A stretch of DNA of 64,000 bases from Hyphomicrobium_A sp963724945 (GTDB lineage: Bacteria > Pseudomonadota > Alphaproteobacteria > Rhizobiales > Hyphomicrobiaceae), in NCBI GenBank assembly GCA_963724945.1, contig CAVRWL010000003.1:930001-994000 (forward strand), in the 5' to 3' direction. Below the pieces are notes generated by a model. The model ran no database searches and had not been told where the DNA came from. It was given only the letters and a program-made list of their open reading frames with translations. The position numbers and the translations under genes are program-made. Below are positions 24,889 to 34,349 of this stretch, piece by piece. The first letter of the stretch is position 1. The number at the start of each line of letters is the position of its first letter.

Positions 24889-25161
24889 GATGCTGCTCCG
24901 AATTCTTCGCCTGTCTCCAACGCAAGACTCTATAACTCACCGGTTAAGATCGTGCTCTGAGGAATTGGCGGCGCTCCCCGATCGCAGCCGATGTGTTGCC
25001 CGCACGTCTCCCCCGGGCGCCTCGGTGCCGTCCCCGAGGCGGCCCGCGCGGGCGCGGCGCGAGATTGGGCGCTGCAACCCAGCTGGTGCGCTGTTGGGGC
25101 GCGCTGGGCTGCCCCCCGCGGCCATTGCGTCCCGTGCCGCCCGGGCCCATCTGGCACGTGA

Positions 25162-26529
25162 ATGCACCATAAACAAAATGAGGCGGCGCCACGCCGCCGA
25201 GAAAGAAGCTTGCGCGCGCTTAAGGAGCGGGCAGGCGCACCACGCGCAGATGTCCCCGTGCAAAGAGCCACGACGACACGCTCGCCTCGCGCTTCCCTTC
25301 CCGCGGCGGGCGATGGCCCCGAGGTTGCCCCGGTACTTGCCCTGTCGCAGGTCGAGTTCATTGCGCTGACGGCGCTGATGATGGCGCTCACCGCGCTCTC
25401 CATCGACATCATGCTGCCCGCGTTGCCCGCCATCGGCAAAGCCTTGGGCGTTGCCGACCCCAACAACCGGCAGATCGTCATCATCAGCTACGTTGCCGGC
25501 ATCTCCGTCGGCCAGCTCGCCTGTGGGCGCCTTTCCGACCGCTTCGGGCGCAAGCCGGTCCTGATGTTCGGGCTCGCGGTGTTCGTACTGGGCTCGCTCA
25601 TCGCCTCGCTGTCGTCGAGCTTTGCGCTGCTGCTCGGCGCGCGCACGGTGCAGGGCCTCGGCGCCGCGGCGCCGCGCGTCATCGCCGTCGCCATCGTGCG
25701 CGATCTCTACTGCGGGCGCCAGATGGCCCGCATCATGTCGTTTGCCATGATGGTGTTCATCATCATTCCGGTGCTGGCGCCGTCCGTCGGGCAGGGGCTG
25801 CTCGAGGTTGGGAGCTGGCGGTGGAGCTTCGACGTGCTGCTCGTTGTCGGCCTCATCGCCGCGGTCTGGGCCGGCTTGCGGCTGCCGGAGACCAGGCACG
25901 CCGACGACGCCGTCCACCCGCTGAGCCTCGGCGCGTCGCTGAAGCTCGCACTCGAGACGCCGCAGACGCTCGGCTACGCGCTCGCGGGCGGCTTCATGTT
26001 CGGCTGCCTCATGGCCTACGTCAGCAGCGCCGAGCAGGTGTTCGTCGACGTGTTCAAGCTGGGCGTGGATTTCCCCATCGTCTTCGGCGGCATCGCCTCG
26101 ATGATGGCGCTCGCCGCGCTCACCAACGCCAATCTCGTCGAGCGGCTCGGCATGCGCCGCGTCTCGCATACCGCGCTCACCGGATTTGCCATCGTCTCGC
26201 TCGCTCTCGCCGCTGCGGCGGCCTTGGGCGTCGTCACCTTGCTGCTGTTCGCGGTGCTGATGGCGGCGCTCTTCTTCCAGTTCGGGTTCATTGCGCCCAA
26301 CTTCAACGCGCTCGCCATGGAGCCGCAGGGTCGCAACGCGGGCATGGCGTCCTCTCTCGTCGGCTTCACGACGATGGGTGTAGGCGCGCTGTGCGGCGGC
26401 CTTATCGGCCACCTGTTCAACGGCAGCGTGCTGCCGCTGACGCTGGGATTCTCCGCACTTAGCCTGCTTACGCTCGCAACGGTCGTCTGCGTGGAGGGGC
26501 GCAGGGGCCTCTATCGCCCGCACCATTGA
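25162..26529 (+). CDS. Bcr/CflA family multidrug efflux MFS transporter
   Basis: Major facilitator with 12 predicted membrane segments, exporting drugs such as bicyclomycin in known relatives by proton antiport. It has motif A in loop 2-3 (GRLSDRFGRKP) and the family start SIDIMLPALPAIG. Translated from the ATG at 25162 it has 455 residues, of which the first about 60 are a basic, non-membrane tail not typical of the family, so a later start (for example a GTG near 25250) is possible. Divergent from the transpeptidase gene; followed by a bidirectional terminator. Confidence 0.87.
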   Translation: MHHKQNEAAPRRRERSLRALKERAGAPRADVPVQRATTTRSPRASLPAAGDGPEVAPVLALSQVEFIALTALMMALTALSIDIMLPALPAIGKALGVADPNNRQIVIISYVAGISVGQLACGRLSDRFGRKPVLMFGLAVFVLGSLIASLSSSFALLLGARTVQGLGAAAPRVIAVAIVRDLYCGRQMARIMSFAMMVFIIIPVLAPSVGQGLLEVGSWRWSFDVLLVVGLIAAVWAGLRLPETRHADDAVHPLSLGASLKLALETPQTLGYALAGGFMFGCLMAYVSSAEQVFVDVFKLGVDFPIVFGGIASMMALAALTNANLVERLGMRRVSHTALTGFAIVSLALAAAAALGVVTLLLFAVLMAALFFQFGFIAPNFNALAMEPQGRNAGMASSLVGFTTMGVGALCGGLIGHLFNGSVLPLTLGFSALSLLTLATVVCVEGRRGLYRPHH

Positions 26530-26546
26530 GCCGCCCAAAAGCAAAA

Positions 26547-26572
26547 ACCCCGCCACGAGGGCGGGGTCTTTT
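26547..26572. terminator. Bidirectional intrinsic terminator
   Basis: ACCCCGCC at 26547-26554 and GGCGGGGT at 26560-26567 form an eight-pair stem with a five-base loop. On the plus strand it is followed by CTTTT; on the minus strand by TTTTT. It lies between the transporter (plus) and tRNA-fMet (minus) and can serve both. Confidence 0.8.
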
Positions 26573-26575
26573 GGT

Positions 26576-26653
<78 letters not shown>

Positions 26654-26937
26654 TCACCGATGAAATCCGAAACGGGCCCGCGGCCTCTACCTTGAGGCTT
26701 CTGCTGCGTTCCGAGGGAGAGATCGGCCGCGCACCTTCGCTGGCCGATGATAAAAGCCGCCCGTCGCCGAGCGGCTTGCCGTGGCGCGGCTTATAGCACA
26801 CTTCGCGCCCCTGTGAAGCCTGCTCTGGCTGGGAGCGCACAGGCGGCTGGCTCTAGCAAAAATGGGGATGCAACGGTCCCAATTCAATGACGATCAAGCT
26901 CTTCGTGGGGTGGCCAGCACGGGGGCTTAACGGCTGC

Positions 26938-27303
26938 CTACTCGGCCGGGACGCTCGGCGCCGGCGCCGCTGCGGCCTGCGCCTCGTTTCGATGGTGCGT
27001 CCTGATGAAGTAGATATTGCGCCCGTAGATGACGAGACCCATGCCCTGGCCTAGGATGAACACCGGATCGAGCCGGTAGATCGCATAGGCAAACAGCATC
27101 GCGCCGCCCACCACGCTGAAATACCAGAAGGTCTCCGGCACGATCGAGCGCCGCGCCCGCTCGCTCGCGATCCACTGCACGATGAAGCGCATGGAGAACA
27201 TGAGCTGCGCCAGAAAGCCGACGGCGAGCCACGTCTTCTCCGTGCCCGAGGTCGAGACCCACCAGTGGCCGAGCTGCGCGGCGGCGTTCGCTAGCATGTC
27301 CAT
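26938..27303 (-). CDS. Lipid-A-disaccharide synthase N-terminal domain (LAB_N) protein
   Basis: 121-residue membrane protein of the stand-alone LAB_N family, with three membrane segments (about 25-42, 58-77 and 80-96). Family motifs are GFLAQLMFSMRFIVQW and GQGMGLVIYGRNIYF. Such proteins occur beside DPM1-like transferases and ArnT-like transferases in lipid A modification loci, and this gene lies 43 bases downstream of exactly such a GT2. The biochemical role is unproven. ATG start; alanine/proline-rich C-terminal tail. Confidence 0.85.
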   Translation of the reverse strand: MDMLANAAAQLGHWWVSTSGTEKTWLAVGFLAQLMFSMRFIVQWIASERARRSIVPETFWYFSVVGGAMLFAYAIYRLDPVFILGQGMGLVIYGRNIYFIRTHHRNEAQAAAAPAPSVPAE

Positions 27304-27346
27304 CTGCTTATTAGTGTCCCCAAAGACGGCTTCGTCCCCGCACGCC

Positions 27347-28159
27347 TCAGCTCTTGTCGCCGATGCTCAGGCGCGCCCCGTCGTCGTTGACGGGCTTCAA
27401 GCGCGTGACAACGTCGGTCACGAGGTGGATCTCCGGGCGCCGCTCGACGATCTTCGGCACCTTGGTTCGCCGCCTGATCCACGTCACGCCGACGAGATCG
27501 TAGAGCCCCACCAGGGCCCGATTGAGGTTGTTGTACTTGGAGACGCCGGCCTGGCGCGGGCGGTCGTTCACGGGCGTATAGGTGACCTCGTACCCGTAGG
27601 TCTGAAACAGCGCCGGCAGATAGCGGTGCATCGAGGTGAAGAAGGGCAGGCGCAGAAACGCCTCGCGCCAGTAAACCTTGATGCCGCACCCGGTGTCGGG
27701 GCAGTCGTCCTGCAGCACCTTGTCGCGGATCCAGTTGGCGGCGCGCGAGGCCCAGCGTTTGGAGCCGGTCGCCTTGCGGTTCGTGCGCACGCCGCCGACG
27801 AGGGCGGGGCCGTCGGCCCCGGGGCCTGCGAGCATCTCCAGGAGCCGCGGGATGTCGCGTGGGTCGTTCTGGCCGTCGCCGTCCATGGTGGCGATGGTAG
27901 GGCTCGTCGCCGCGAGAATGCCGGAGCGCAGCGCCGCGCTCTGGCCGCTGCGCTGATCGTGGCGCAGGTAGCGCAGGCCGGAGAAGCGGCCGCTCTCGAT
28001 CAAGGCTTTGATCTCGCTCGCGGTCGCATCCGTGCTCGCATCGTCGATGACGATCAGCTCGGCAAGGTAGGAGCCCGGCACCGTCGCATACGTCTCCTCG
28101 ACGAGCCGGCCGATGTTGCCGGCCTCATTCAGCGCCGGTATGACGACGGTGACGCGCAT
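27347..28159 (-). CDS. DPM1/ArnC-like family 2 glycosyltransferase (polyprenyl-phosphate sugar synthase)
   Basis: 270-residue GT2 that should transfer a sugar from a nucleotide donor to a polyprenyl phosphate at the inner face of the membrane. It has VTVVIPALNEAGNIG at the start, VIDDASTD, and the metal-binding DGDGQNDP. The acceptor-side block RPRQAGVSKYN is typical of DPM1. There are no C-terminal membrane segments, unlike ArnC/GtrB. ATG 28159 was chosen because the domain begins there; an upstream in-frame start at 28237 adds 26 non-family residues. Upstream of LAB_N and divergent from the GT39 gene, so the three probably act on one glycolipid. Confidence 0.88.
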   Translation of the reverse strand: MRVTVVIPALNEAGNIGRLVEETYATVPGSYLAELIVIDDASTDATASEIKALIESGRFSGLRYLRHDQRSGQSAALRSGILAATSPTIATMDGDGQNDPRDIPRLLEMLAGPGADGPALVGGVRTNRKATGSKRWASRAANWIRDKVLQDDCPDTGCGIKVYWREAFLRLPFFTSMHRYLPALFQTYGYEVTYTPVNDRPRQAGVSKYNNLNRALVGLYDLVGVTWIRRRTKVPKIVERRPEIHLVTDVVTRLKPVNDDGARLSIGDKS

Positions 28160-28278
28160 CAAGTGCCCCTGTCCCCTAGGCAAGCCGCGACGGCTCCTAA
28201 ATAACGGTTCCGGGGCCGCAAGACTACCAGTCTTCACGGGCGTCTCTCAACCTAGTAAATGAGCCGCCATCGCGGCCG

Positions 28279-29823
28279 ATGACGGCGATCCCTAGAATTG
28301 TCTTGTTGCGAACCGGAGCCCCCCGCAGCCCCATGGCAAACTCACCCGGCCTCGAAGCCGCGCGCGCTCAATCGCGCTGGACGCTATTCCTCCTCGCGGG
28401 GCTCGGCGCGATTTTGTGCCTGCGGCTCGTGGCGCTCTATTGGAACACGACGGACCTCTTCTTCGACGAGGCGCAGTACTGGGCGTGGGGCGAGGAGCCC
28501 GCGTTCGGCTACTACTCCAAGCCGCCGCTCATCGCCTGGATCATTCGCGCCGCAACCGAGGCTTGCGGTGCGGGCGAAGCCTGCGTCCGGCTGCCCTCGC
28601 CGCTGCTGCACACCGCGACCGCGCTTGCCATCTTCCTTTTGGGCCGCGGCCTTTATGATGCGCGCTCCGGTGCGCTCTCCGCTCTCGCATTCGCGACGCT
28701 GCCCGGCGTCTCGCTGTCAGCAGGTCTGATCTCGACGGACGTGCCGCTGCTCTTGTTCTGGGCCTTGGCGCTCATCGGCTTTGCCGCCTTGTTTGAGACG
28801 ACGCGGTGGTGGCCGACGCTTCTGCTCGGATTGGCCTTCGGGCTCGGGCTCAACGCCAAATACGCGATGGCGTGGTTTCTCCTGTGCGCAGCCGTCTACT
28901 TCATCGCAACGCCGCGCGCGCGCGTGATCCTCACCGACGTTCGCCTCTATGCGGCGCTCGCCCTCGGGCTCTTGCTCATCGTGCCGAACCTCGCCTGGAA
29001 CTATGCGCACAGCTTCGCTACGTTCTCGCACACTGCCGCCAATGCCGACTGGAACGGCTCGCTTATACATCCCTTGAAGGCGCTGGAGTTCCTTATCGAG
29101 CAGTTCGGCGTGTTCGGGCCGATCCTGTTCGGCGCCTTCCTGGTGATCCTGCGGCGCGCCGTTCGCACCGAGCTCCCTGAGCCCGACCGCATGCTGCTCG
29201 CGTTCTCTGCGCCGATCATCGCCGTCATCACGGTGCAGGCCTTCCTCAGCAGGGCGCACGCCAACTGGGCGGCACCCGCCTACGTGGCAGCCGCCGTGCT
29301 CGTCACCGCGACCATGATCCGCGATGGCTCGTGGGGATGGCTCAAGGGATCGTTCGCGGTGAACATTGCCGTGCTCGTGCTGATTGGCGTTGGCACGACG
29401 ATGGCCGGACGGGTGGAGCTGCCCTTGAAGCCCGATCCGTTCGCGCGCCTGCTGGGCTGGCGGGACGTGGCGCAAGCGACGCGTGAGGAGCTCGCCAAGG
29501 CGCGGAGCGCCGGACACCCGTTCGCCGCCGTCCTCACGGACGAGCGCGCGGTGACGGCGGAGCTGCTCTATTACATGCACGGCGAGCCGACGCCGGTGCT
29601 CGCCTGGCGCGAGGGGCGCCCGCACGATCACTTCGAGCTGACGCGCCCCTTCACCGCCGCGACTACCGGCCCCGTTCTGCTGGTGAGCCTGGGCGCGGGC
29701 GAGAGCCGGCCGGCTGCCGCCTTTGCGCACGCCGAGAAGATTGGCGAGCGCGATCTGCCGGCCGGTGAGCACGAGCACCGCCAGGTGACGTTCTATGCCC
29801 TCTCGGGATACAAGGGACGATGA
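28279..29823 (+). CDS. ArnT-like family 39/83 glycosyltransferase (PMT_2 domain)
   Basis: 514-residue integral membrane enzyme with about 11-12 membrane segments. The first periplasmic loop has the catalytic acidic pair in LFFDEAQYWAWGEEP and the YYSKPPLIAW motif of ArnT/PMT-type GT-C enzymes, which move a sugar from a polyprenyl phosphate carrier to lipid A or protein in the periplasm. The polyprenyl donor could be made by the divergently encoded DPM1-like enzyme. ATG 28279 or ATG 28333 may be the start; the latter is closer to the first membrane segment. The stop overlaps the next gene (ATGA). Confidence 0.88.
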   Translation: MTAIPRIVLLRTGAPRSPMANSPGLEAARAQSRWTLFLLAGLGAILCLRLVALYWNTTDLFFDEAQYWAWGEEPAFGYYSKPPLIAWIIRAATEACGAGEACVRLPSPLLHTATALAIFLLGRGLYDARSGALSALAFATLPGVSLSAGLISTDVPLLLFWALALIGFAALFETTRWWPTLLLGLAFGLGLNAKYAMAWFLLCAAVYFIATPRARVILTDVRLYAALALGLLLIVPNLAWNYAHSFATFSHTAANADWNGSLIHPLKALEFLIEQFGVFGPILFGAFLVILRRAVRTELPEPDRMLLAFSAPIIAVITVQAFLSRAHANWAAPAYVAAAVLVTATMIRDGSWGWLKGSFAVNIAVLVLIGVGTTMAGRVELPLKPDPFARLLGWRDVAQATREELAKARSAGHPFAAVLTDERAVTAELLYYMHGEPTPVLAWREGRPHDHFELTRPFTAATTGPVLLVSLGAGESRPAAAFAHAEKIGERDLPAGEHEHRQVTFYALSGYKGR

Positions 29824-31661
29824 CGCCAGCCGACCGCACCCGTCGGGCCGCAGAACGCCGGACGGAGGAGCCCGCAGCGCTCTCCGAGACGTTTGTCCTA
29901 CTCGACAACAACTCCGGCGGCGGCCCCCCGTCGCTGCTTTTCACCGATCCCGTCGAGATTATCGCCGCCGAGACGCCGCAAGAGGTGCCGGCCGCGCTCG
30001 AGCGGCTCGAGTCCGCCGTTAACAGCGGCCTGCATGCGGCGGGGTTCTTCGCTTACGAGCTTGGCTACGTGCTGGAGCCGCGGCTTTCGGCACTGATGCC
30101 GGCGAAGCGCAACGTGCCGCTCATCTGGCTGGGCCTCTACAAGTCGCCGGCCGAGATGACGCCGCGCGAAGTCGAGCATTGGCTCGCGACGCACACGCGC
30201 AGCGGCAGCTATAGCTTCACCGATGTTTCCCTGGCCTGGGACGAGCCCGCCTATTTGCAGCGCTTCACCGAGGTACAGGAGAAGATCCGCGCAGGCGACA
30301 TCTATCAGCTCAACCTGACGTTCAAGGCGCGCTTTAAGCTGTCGGGCTCGCCGCTCACCTTCTTCCTCGACCTGCGCCAGAAACAGCGCGTCGCCTACGG
30401 CGGCATCGTCGACACCGGCAAGGTGACGGTGCTGTCGGCCTCGCCTGAGGTGTTCATCGAGCAGGACGGGCGCGCCATCGCCACGCGCCCGATGAAAGGC
30501 ACCGCGCCGCGTGCGGGCACGCTCGAGGCGGACGCGCTCGCGCAGCGGCAGCTGGCCGCGGACGTCAAGCAGCGCGCCGAGAACCTGATGATCGTCGATT
30601 TGATGCGCAACGATATCGGCCGCATCGCCGAGATCGGCAGCGTCAGCGTCACGGACCTGTTCACGGTCGAGACCTATCAGACGTTGCACCAGATGACCTC
30701 GGGCGTGCGCGCAACCTTGAAGGACGGCATCGGCATCGCCGACGTGCTGCGCGGCATCTTTCCGCCGGGCTCGGTGACGGGGGCGCCGAAGATCAGGGCC
30801 ATGGAGCTCATCTCGGAGCTGGAGACCGAGCCGCGCGGCGTCTACTGCGGCGCGATCGGCCACATCTCGCCCAACGGGCGCACGCTTCTGAACGTCGCCA
30901 TCCGCACCGCGGTGGTGTTCCGCGACTCAGCCGGGGAGATGGGCATCGGCTCGGGCGTCGTCTTCGATTCGCAAGGACCACGCGAGTACGCCGAGTGCCT
31001 GTTAAAGATGAAGTTCCTCACCGACCCGGTGAAGCCGTTCGAGCTCATCGAGACCATGCTCTATGAGCCCGAGCGCGGTTTTGCGCTTCTTGAGCGCCAC
31101 ATCGACCGGCTTAAGACCTCGGCCCGCTACTTCGGCTTTGCGTGCGACGAGGCCACCGTGCGGGCAGCGCTCAGCCAGGCCGTGGCGGGCAGAAACGAGC
31201 GCCTGCGCGTGCGCCTTCTTCTTTCGGAAGCCGGCGCCATCACCGTCACCGCGACGCAGTTGCCGCCCGCCGACGCGGGTGCCGTCATGCGCTTCGTCGT
31301 GTCGGAGACGCGGCTCGACAGCGCCGACATCTTCCTGTTCCACAAGACGACGCGGCGCGAGCTCTACGACAGGGAATGGCAGCAGTTCCACGACGCCATC
31401 GGCGCCGACGAGGTGATCTATTTGAACGAGCGCGGCGAGCTTTGCGAGGGCAGCCGCACCACGATCTTTTTAGAGCGCAACGGACGGCTGTCGACGCCGG
31501 TGCTCGGCTCGGGGCTCCTGCCCGGGACGCTGCGCGCCGAGCTCATCGCCGAAGGCCGAGCCGTCGAATCAAATTTAAATTTGCAGGATCTTGCGACCGC
31601 CGATGCCGTTTATTTGGGCAACTCGGTGCGCGGCCTCGTGCGCGCGGAGCCACTCAAATAG
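29820..31661 (+). CDS. pabB: Aminodeoxychorismate synthase component I fused to aminodeoxychorismate lyase (PabB-PabC)
   Basis: 613-residue fusion for p-aminobenzoate, hence folate, synthesis. Residues about 1-375 are the chorismate-binding PabB domain (GDIYQLNLT, the motif RPMKGTAPR, MIVDLMRNDIGR, GSVTGAPKIRAMELI). Residues about 395-613 are a class IV aminotransferase domain like PabC, which releases 4-aminobenzoate and pyruvate (IETMLYEPERGF, ELCEGSRTTIF, LLPGTLRAE). It needs a PabA glutaminase, which is not in the window. Translationally coupled to the unrelated ArnT-like gene by an ATGA overlap. Confidence 0.93.
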   Translation: MTPADRTRRAAERRTEEPAALSETFVLLDNNSGGGPPSLLFTDPVEIIAAETPQEVPAALERLESAVNSGLHAAGFFAYELGYVLEPRLSALMPAKRNVPLIWLGLYKSPAEMTPREVEHWLATHTRSGSYSFTDVSLAWDEPAYLQRFTEVQEKIRAGDIYQLNLTFKARFKLSGSPLTFFLDLRQKQRVAYGGIVDTGKVTVLSASPEVFIEQDGRAIATRPMKGTAPRAGTLEADALAQRQLAADVKQRAENLMIVDLMRNDIGRIAEIGSVSVTDLFTVETYQTLHQMTSGVRATLKDGIGIADVLRGIFPPGSVTGAPKIRAMELISELETEPRGVYCGAIGHISPNGRTLLNVAIRTAVVFRDSAGEMGIGSGVVFDSQGPREYAECLLKMKFLTDPVKPFELIETMLYEPERGFALLERHIDRLKTSARYFGFACDEATVRAALSQAVAGRNERLRVRLLLSEAGAITVTATQLPPADAGAVMRFVVSETRLDSADIFLFHKTTRRELYDREWQQFHDAIGADEVIYLNERGELCEGSRTTIFLERNGRLSTPVLGSGLLPGTLRAELIAEGRAVESNLNLQDLATADAVYLGNSVRGLVRAEPLK

Positions 31662-31689
31662 CGACGTGCTGCGCGATAGCGGCGTGTAT

Positions 31690-31878
31690 TCACTTGCTGG
31701 AGTCTTCTTCGGCGGTCATGTGGCCGACTTTGGATGTTCCTGTGACCGCTCCGCCGACGAGCGCGGCGATGAGGAACGCGAGCGCCGCCAGCGTCAGCAC
31801 CGAGGCAATAACGATCTCGCGCGAGGAGCGGCGTACGCGATCGGCGTACGAGCCCAGATCTTCAAGTTTCCATCTCAT
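31690..31878 (-). CDS. Small single-pass membrane protein, unknown
   Basis: 62 residues from the ATG at 31878: MRWKLEDLGSYADRVRRS, then one hydrophobic segment (about 23-46) and a short polar tail. The ORF remains open upstream to a GTG at 31947, but those residues are not characteristic. No family recognised. Convergent with pabB and 96 bases downstream of another small membrane protein gene on the same strand. Confidence 0.55.
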   Translation of the reverse strand: MRWKLEDLGSYADRVRRSSREIVIASVLTLAALAFLIAALVGGAVTGTSKVGHMTAEEDSSK

Positions 31879-31973
31879 GCCGCTGAGTAGATCCTTCAAC
31901 ACGCCCCTCCTCGCCAGGGCGCTCAGTGCCGCGCGACACAAGAGCACAGCGATCGCCGCCGCCTATTGTTGCC

Positions 31974-32204
31974 TCACAGCCCCCGCATGATGCAGCCGAG
32001 CACAAGGATGACCTGCGCCGCCAGCAGAACCCAAAACTCGTGTCCGACGAGGAGAGGAATCTGGGCCCCGAAGAACTTCATGATCAACACGACGACCGTC
32101 AAGACGATCGACACCATGAACGTTAAAATGCCAGGCGCTTTGAGTCCCATTTGTCCCACTCCCTCGGCGATGACAACGCAATCCCCGGGCCCGATCTGAT
32201 GCAT
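31974..32204 (-). CDS. Small two-pass membrane protein, unknown
   Basis: 76 residues from the ATG at 32204, with two hydrophobic segments (about 24-44 and 55-74) separated by a short loop. It is ordinary in codon bias for the neighbourhood. The ORF extends upstream to 32294, but the added residues read like non-coding. I do not recognise the family. Confidence 0.55.
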   Translation of the reverse strand: MHQIGPGDCVVIAEGVGQMGLKAPGILTFMVSIVLTVVVLIMKFFGAQIPLLVGHEFWVLLAAQVILVLGCIMRGL

Positions 32205-32339
32205 CGTTGATTCGGGCGCCCCCGGAAACGGCTTATAGCAGGGCGATACCGCTCTGGCACGCGCGGGCGGCCGTCTTGGCGTGCGCCACTGCAACTTTGT
32301 TGCACACGAAAGAGCGCGCGCGGGCGCTTTCGCAGCGCC

Positions 32340-34145
32340 TCACGCCGGCGCTTGGCCGCTGCGGCGGGGAAACAGGAGCCGGCGCAGCATCAACAGGAGA
32401 ATGAGCGCCGCCAGCAGCGCAATCGCGATCACGACCGGATGCTTCTCCCACAACAGGACCGGACTGACGCGTCCGTCGGCGACGAGCTGGACATCCTCCA
32501 CGATGGCGCTGGGATCGAGCGCGGCGTTGGCGCGCAGCATCATGGCGACGGCGGCTGCCTGATCGGCACTGGCGACGACGGCGACGCGCACGCGGTCCGA
32601 CGCGAGCGACTGCATCCGCGCCGGGTCCGCCGCCACCGCGCGCAGCACCCGCTCGCGCGGTTCCGGCTGCAGCCCGGTCAGATATTGCGAGAGCGTCGTC
32701 AGCTCCTCCTCGGTCAGGCTGCGGGCGAGCGCCTTCAGGTCGTCGTCCTTGAGCTCGAACAGCATGTCGCGCGCGGAGCGGTCAAGCCCCGCAAGCCGCA
32801 GGATCGAGACGCGGTCGTTAAGTGCGAGGATGCGCTTGAGCGAGGCTTGCGTGAGCTTGTCGGGAGCGGTGCGGCGGTAGATGCCGAGCTCGACGACCTT
32901 GGGCAACTGATCGCCGGCGAGCGCGGCCCATTGCAGCCCTAGATCGATGGAGCGGGTCTGGCGCGCGATCTCCATGGCGGGCGCTGGCAGCGTGTTGACG
33001 GCCGTATTGAGGGTGCCGTCGCCAAGCCGCTTGACGAGCTCGGCCTCGCCGCCGGAAGCAAGAACGAGCGAGACGACCTCGTCGAGGCGCGGCAGCGACT
33101 GCGGCTTCAGGCTATCGAGGAAAGCCTTGAATTGCGGATTGCGCTCGGCGAGGTCGAGGGCCTGGGCGTGCGCGCTGCGGAAGTCGCGCCAAATGTCGAG
33201 AACGCGGGTCGCGGTTGCGGCGCCGATCTCGTCCACGTGCTCCGCGATCTGCGCCTTGAAGGTCTTCGCCAGCTCGTCCTGCACCTTCTCCTTGTTGTCC
33301 TTCGACTTCATCTCGGTGGCTATGATGGGCAATACGCCGTGGCGCAGGTCCCAGATGTCCTTGGCGATGAGGACGAGCCCGACCCCGCCCGCCACCACCG
33401 AGACGACGCGGGCGAGCACGCTGCCGACGAGGCGCGCGCCGACGCGCTCGGCCATATTGGCGAGCTGCCGGCGCATGATCAGCACCACGGCGCCGGCGAT
33501 GCCGCCGCTCGAGGAGCGCAAAACGGCGCTGGGCGAGATCTGCGCCGCCGCCCCCTCGGGACTGAAGTCGACTTGCTTGCCCGCCTCGCCGGTTACCGCG
33601 CGCGCGACCGTCGCGCCGTAGCGCGTGCCCACGAACGCGTTGAGGCAGGCGAGCGTCGGCTCGCTCGCATCCTGGCTCGCGAACTCGATCTCTTTGCCCA
33701 CGTCGCGGCCGACGTCCGCGGCGAGCTGCTCGAGCGCGGCCTTCATGGCGTCCGAGCGGTAGACGCGCTCGGCGACCGCGGTGGCGAGCTCCTGCGCCTT
33801 CTGCTGGTAGGCGAGCGACTGCAAAAGGTTGGCCCAGGTCGTCTCCTGGCTCACCTCCTCGACCGCCTGGTCGACCTGCTTGTCGACCAATGCATCGAGA
33901 CCGCCGCGGCGCCAGGCGTCGCCGACGACGGCGCGATAGTCGACATTGGCGATGCCGCGTTTCAGCGCGCGCGTGGTGATCGCCTCGATGGCTAAGCGGA
34001 ACGCTTGCTCGTCGCGCGCCTGGCAGGCTTCGTAGTCGGCCTTGGAGAGGGGTACGGCAGCAGCGGGAGCGATCTGGCCAGCGATCTGGCCCGTGGCAAC
34101 GGCGAACGCTACCAGAGAGGAGATGGAGAAACGTGCGTGCGCCAC
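32340..34145 (-). CDS. Uncharacterised 601-residue protein with signal peptide and C-terminal membrane anchor
   Basis: Not recognised. The N-terminus is a signal peptide (hydrophobic about 8-30). A helical region follows, then a hydrophobic stretch near 210-265 (SSGGIAGAVVLIMRR, and VVAGGVGLVLIAKDIWDLRHG), a long helical region, and a final membrane segment (about 567-588) followed by a basic cytoplasmic tail. Residues about 470-520 (LKALARSLTEEELTTLSQYL) look superficially like the helical repeats of FliG/MotE, but I would not claim homology. Any function is unknown. Confidence 0.72.
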   Translation of the reverse strand: MAHARFSISSLVAFAVATGQIAGQIAPAAAVPLSKADYEACQARDEQAFRLAIEAITTRALKRGIANVDYRAVVGDAWRRGGLDALVDKQVDQAVEEVSQETTWANLLQSLAYQQKAQELATAVAERVYRSDAMKAALEQLAADVGRDVGKEIEFASQDASEPTLACLNAFVGTRYGATVARAVTGEAGKQVDFSPEGAAAQISPSAVLRSSSGGIAGAVVLIMRRQLANMAERVGARLVGSVLARVVSVVAGGVGLVLIAKDIWDLRHGVLPIIATEMKSKDNKEKVQDELAKTFKAQIAEHVDEIGAATATRVLDIWRDFRSAHAQALDLAERNPQFKAFLDSLKPQSLPRLDEVVSLVLASGGEAELVKRLGDGTLNTAVNTLPAPAMEIARQTRSIDLGLQWAALAGDQLPKVVELGIYRRTAPDKLTQASLKRILALNDRVSILRLAGLDRSARDMLFELKDDDLKALARSLTEEELTTLSQYLTGLQPEPRERVLRAVAADPARMQSLASDRVRVAVVASADQAAAVAMMLRANAALDPSAIVEDVQLVADGRVSPVLLWEKHPVVIAIALLAALILLLMLRRLLFPRRSGQAPA

Positions 34146-34349
34146 CTAACGAAACCTTGTCCTCATCCAGCACGCTGGCGTGGAGATCGCCGCGCAGGCA
34201 TCTGATCACTTCGATTATATAGTGCCGAATGCGCTCTAACGGTGGCCGGCCGACCGGCGCCTGCAAACTTCCCGAAACCCGACCCGGCTTGCCCGCAGGC
34301 GTTTGTTTGAGTGCACTGCAAAACGCGCCAGGCGATCGTTGGTTGCTCC

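Noticed and set aside
24937..26556. 539-residue minus-strand frame opposite the MFS transporter
   Set aside because: His/Arg/Glu-rich low complexity, the usual antisense image of a membrane protein gene.
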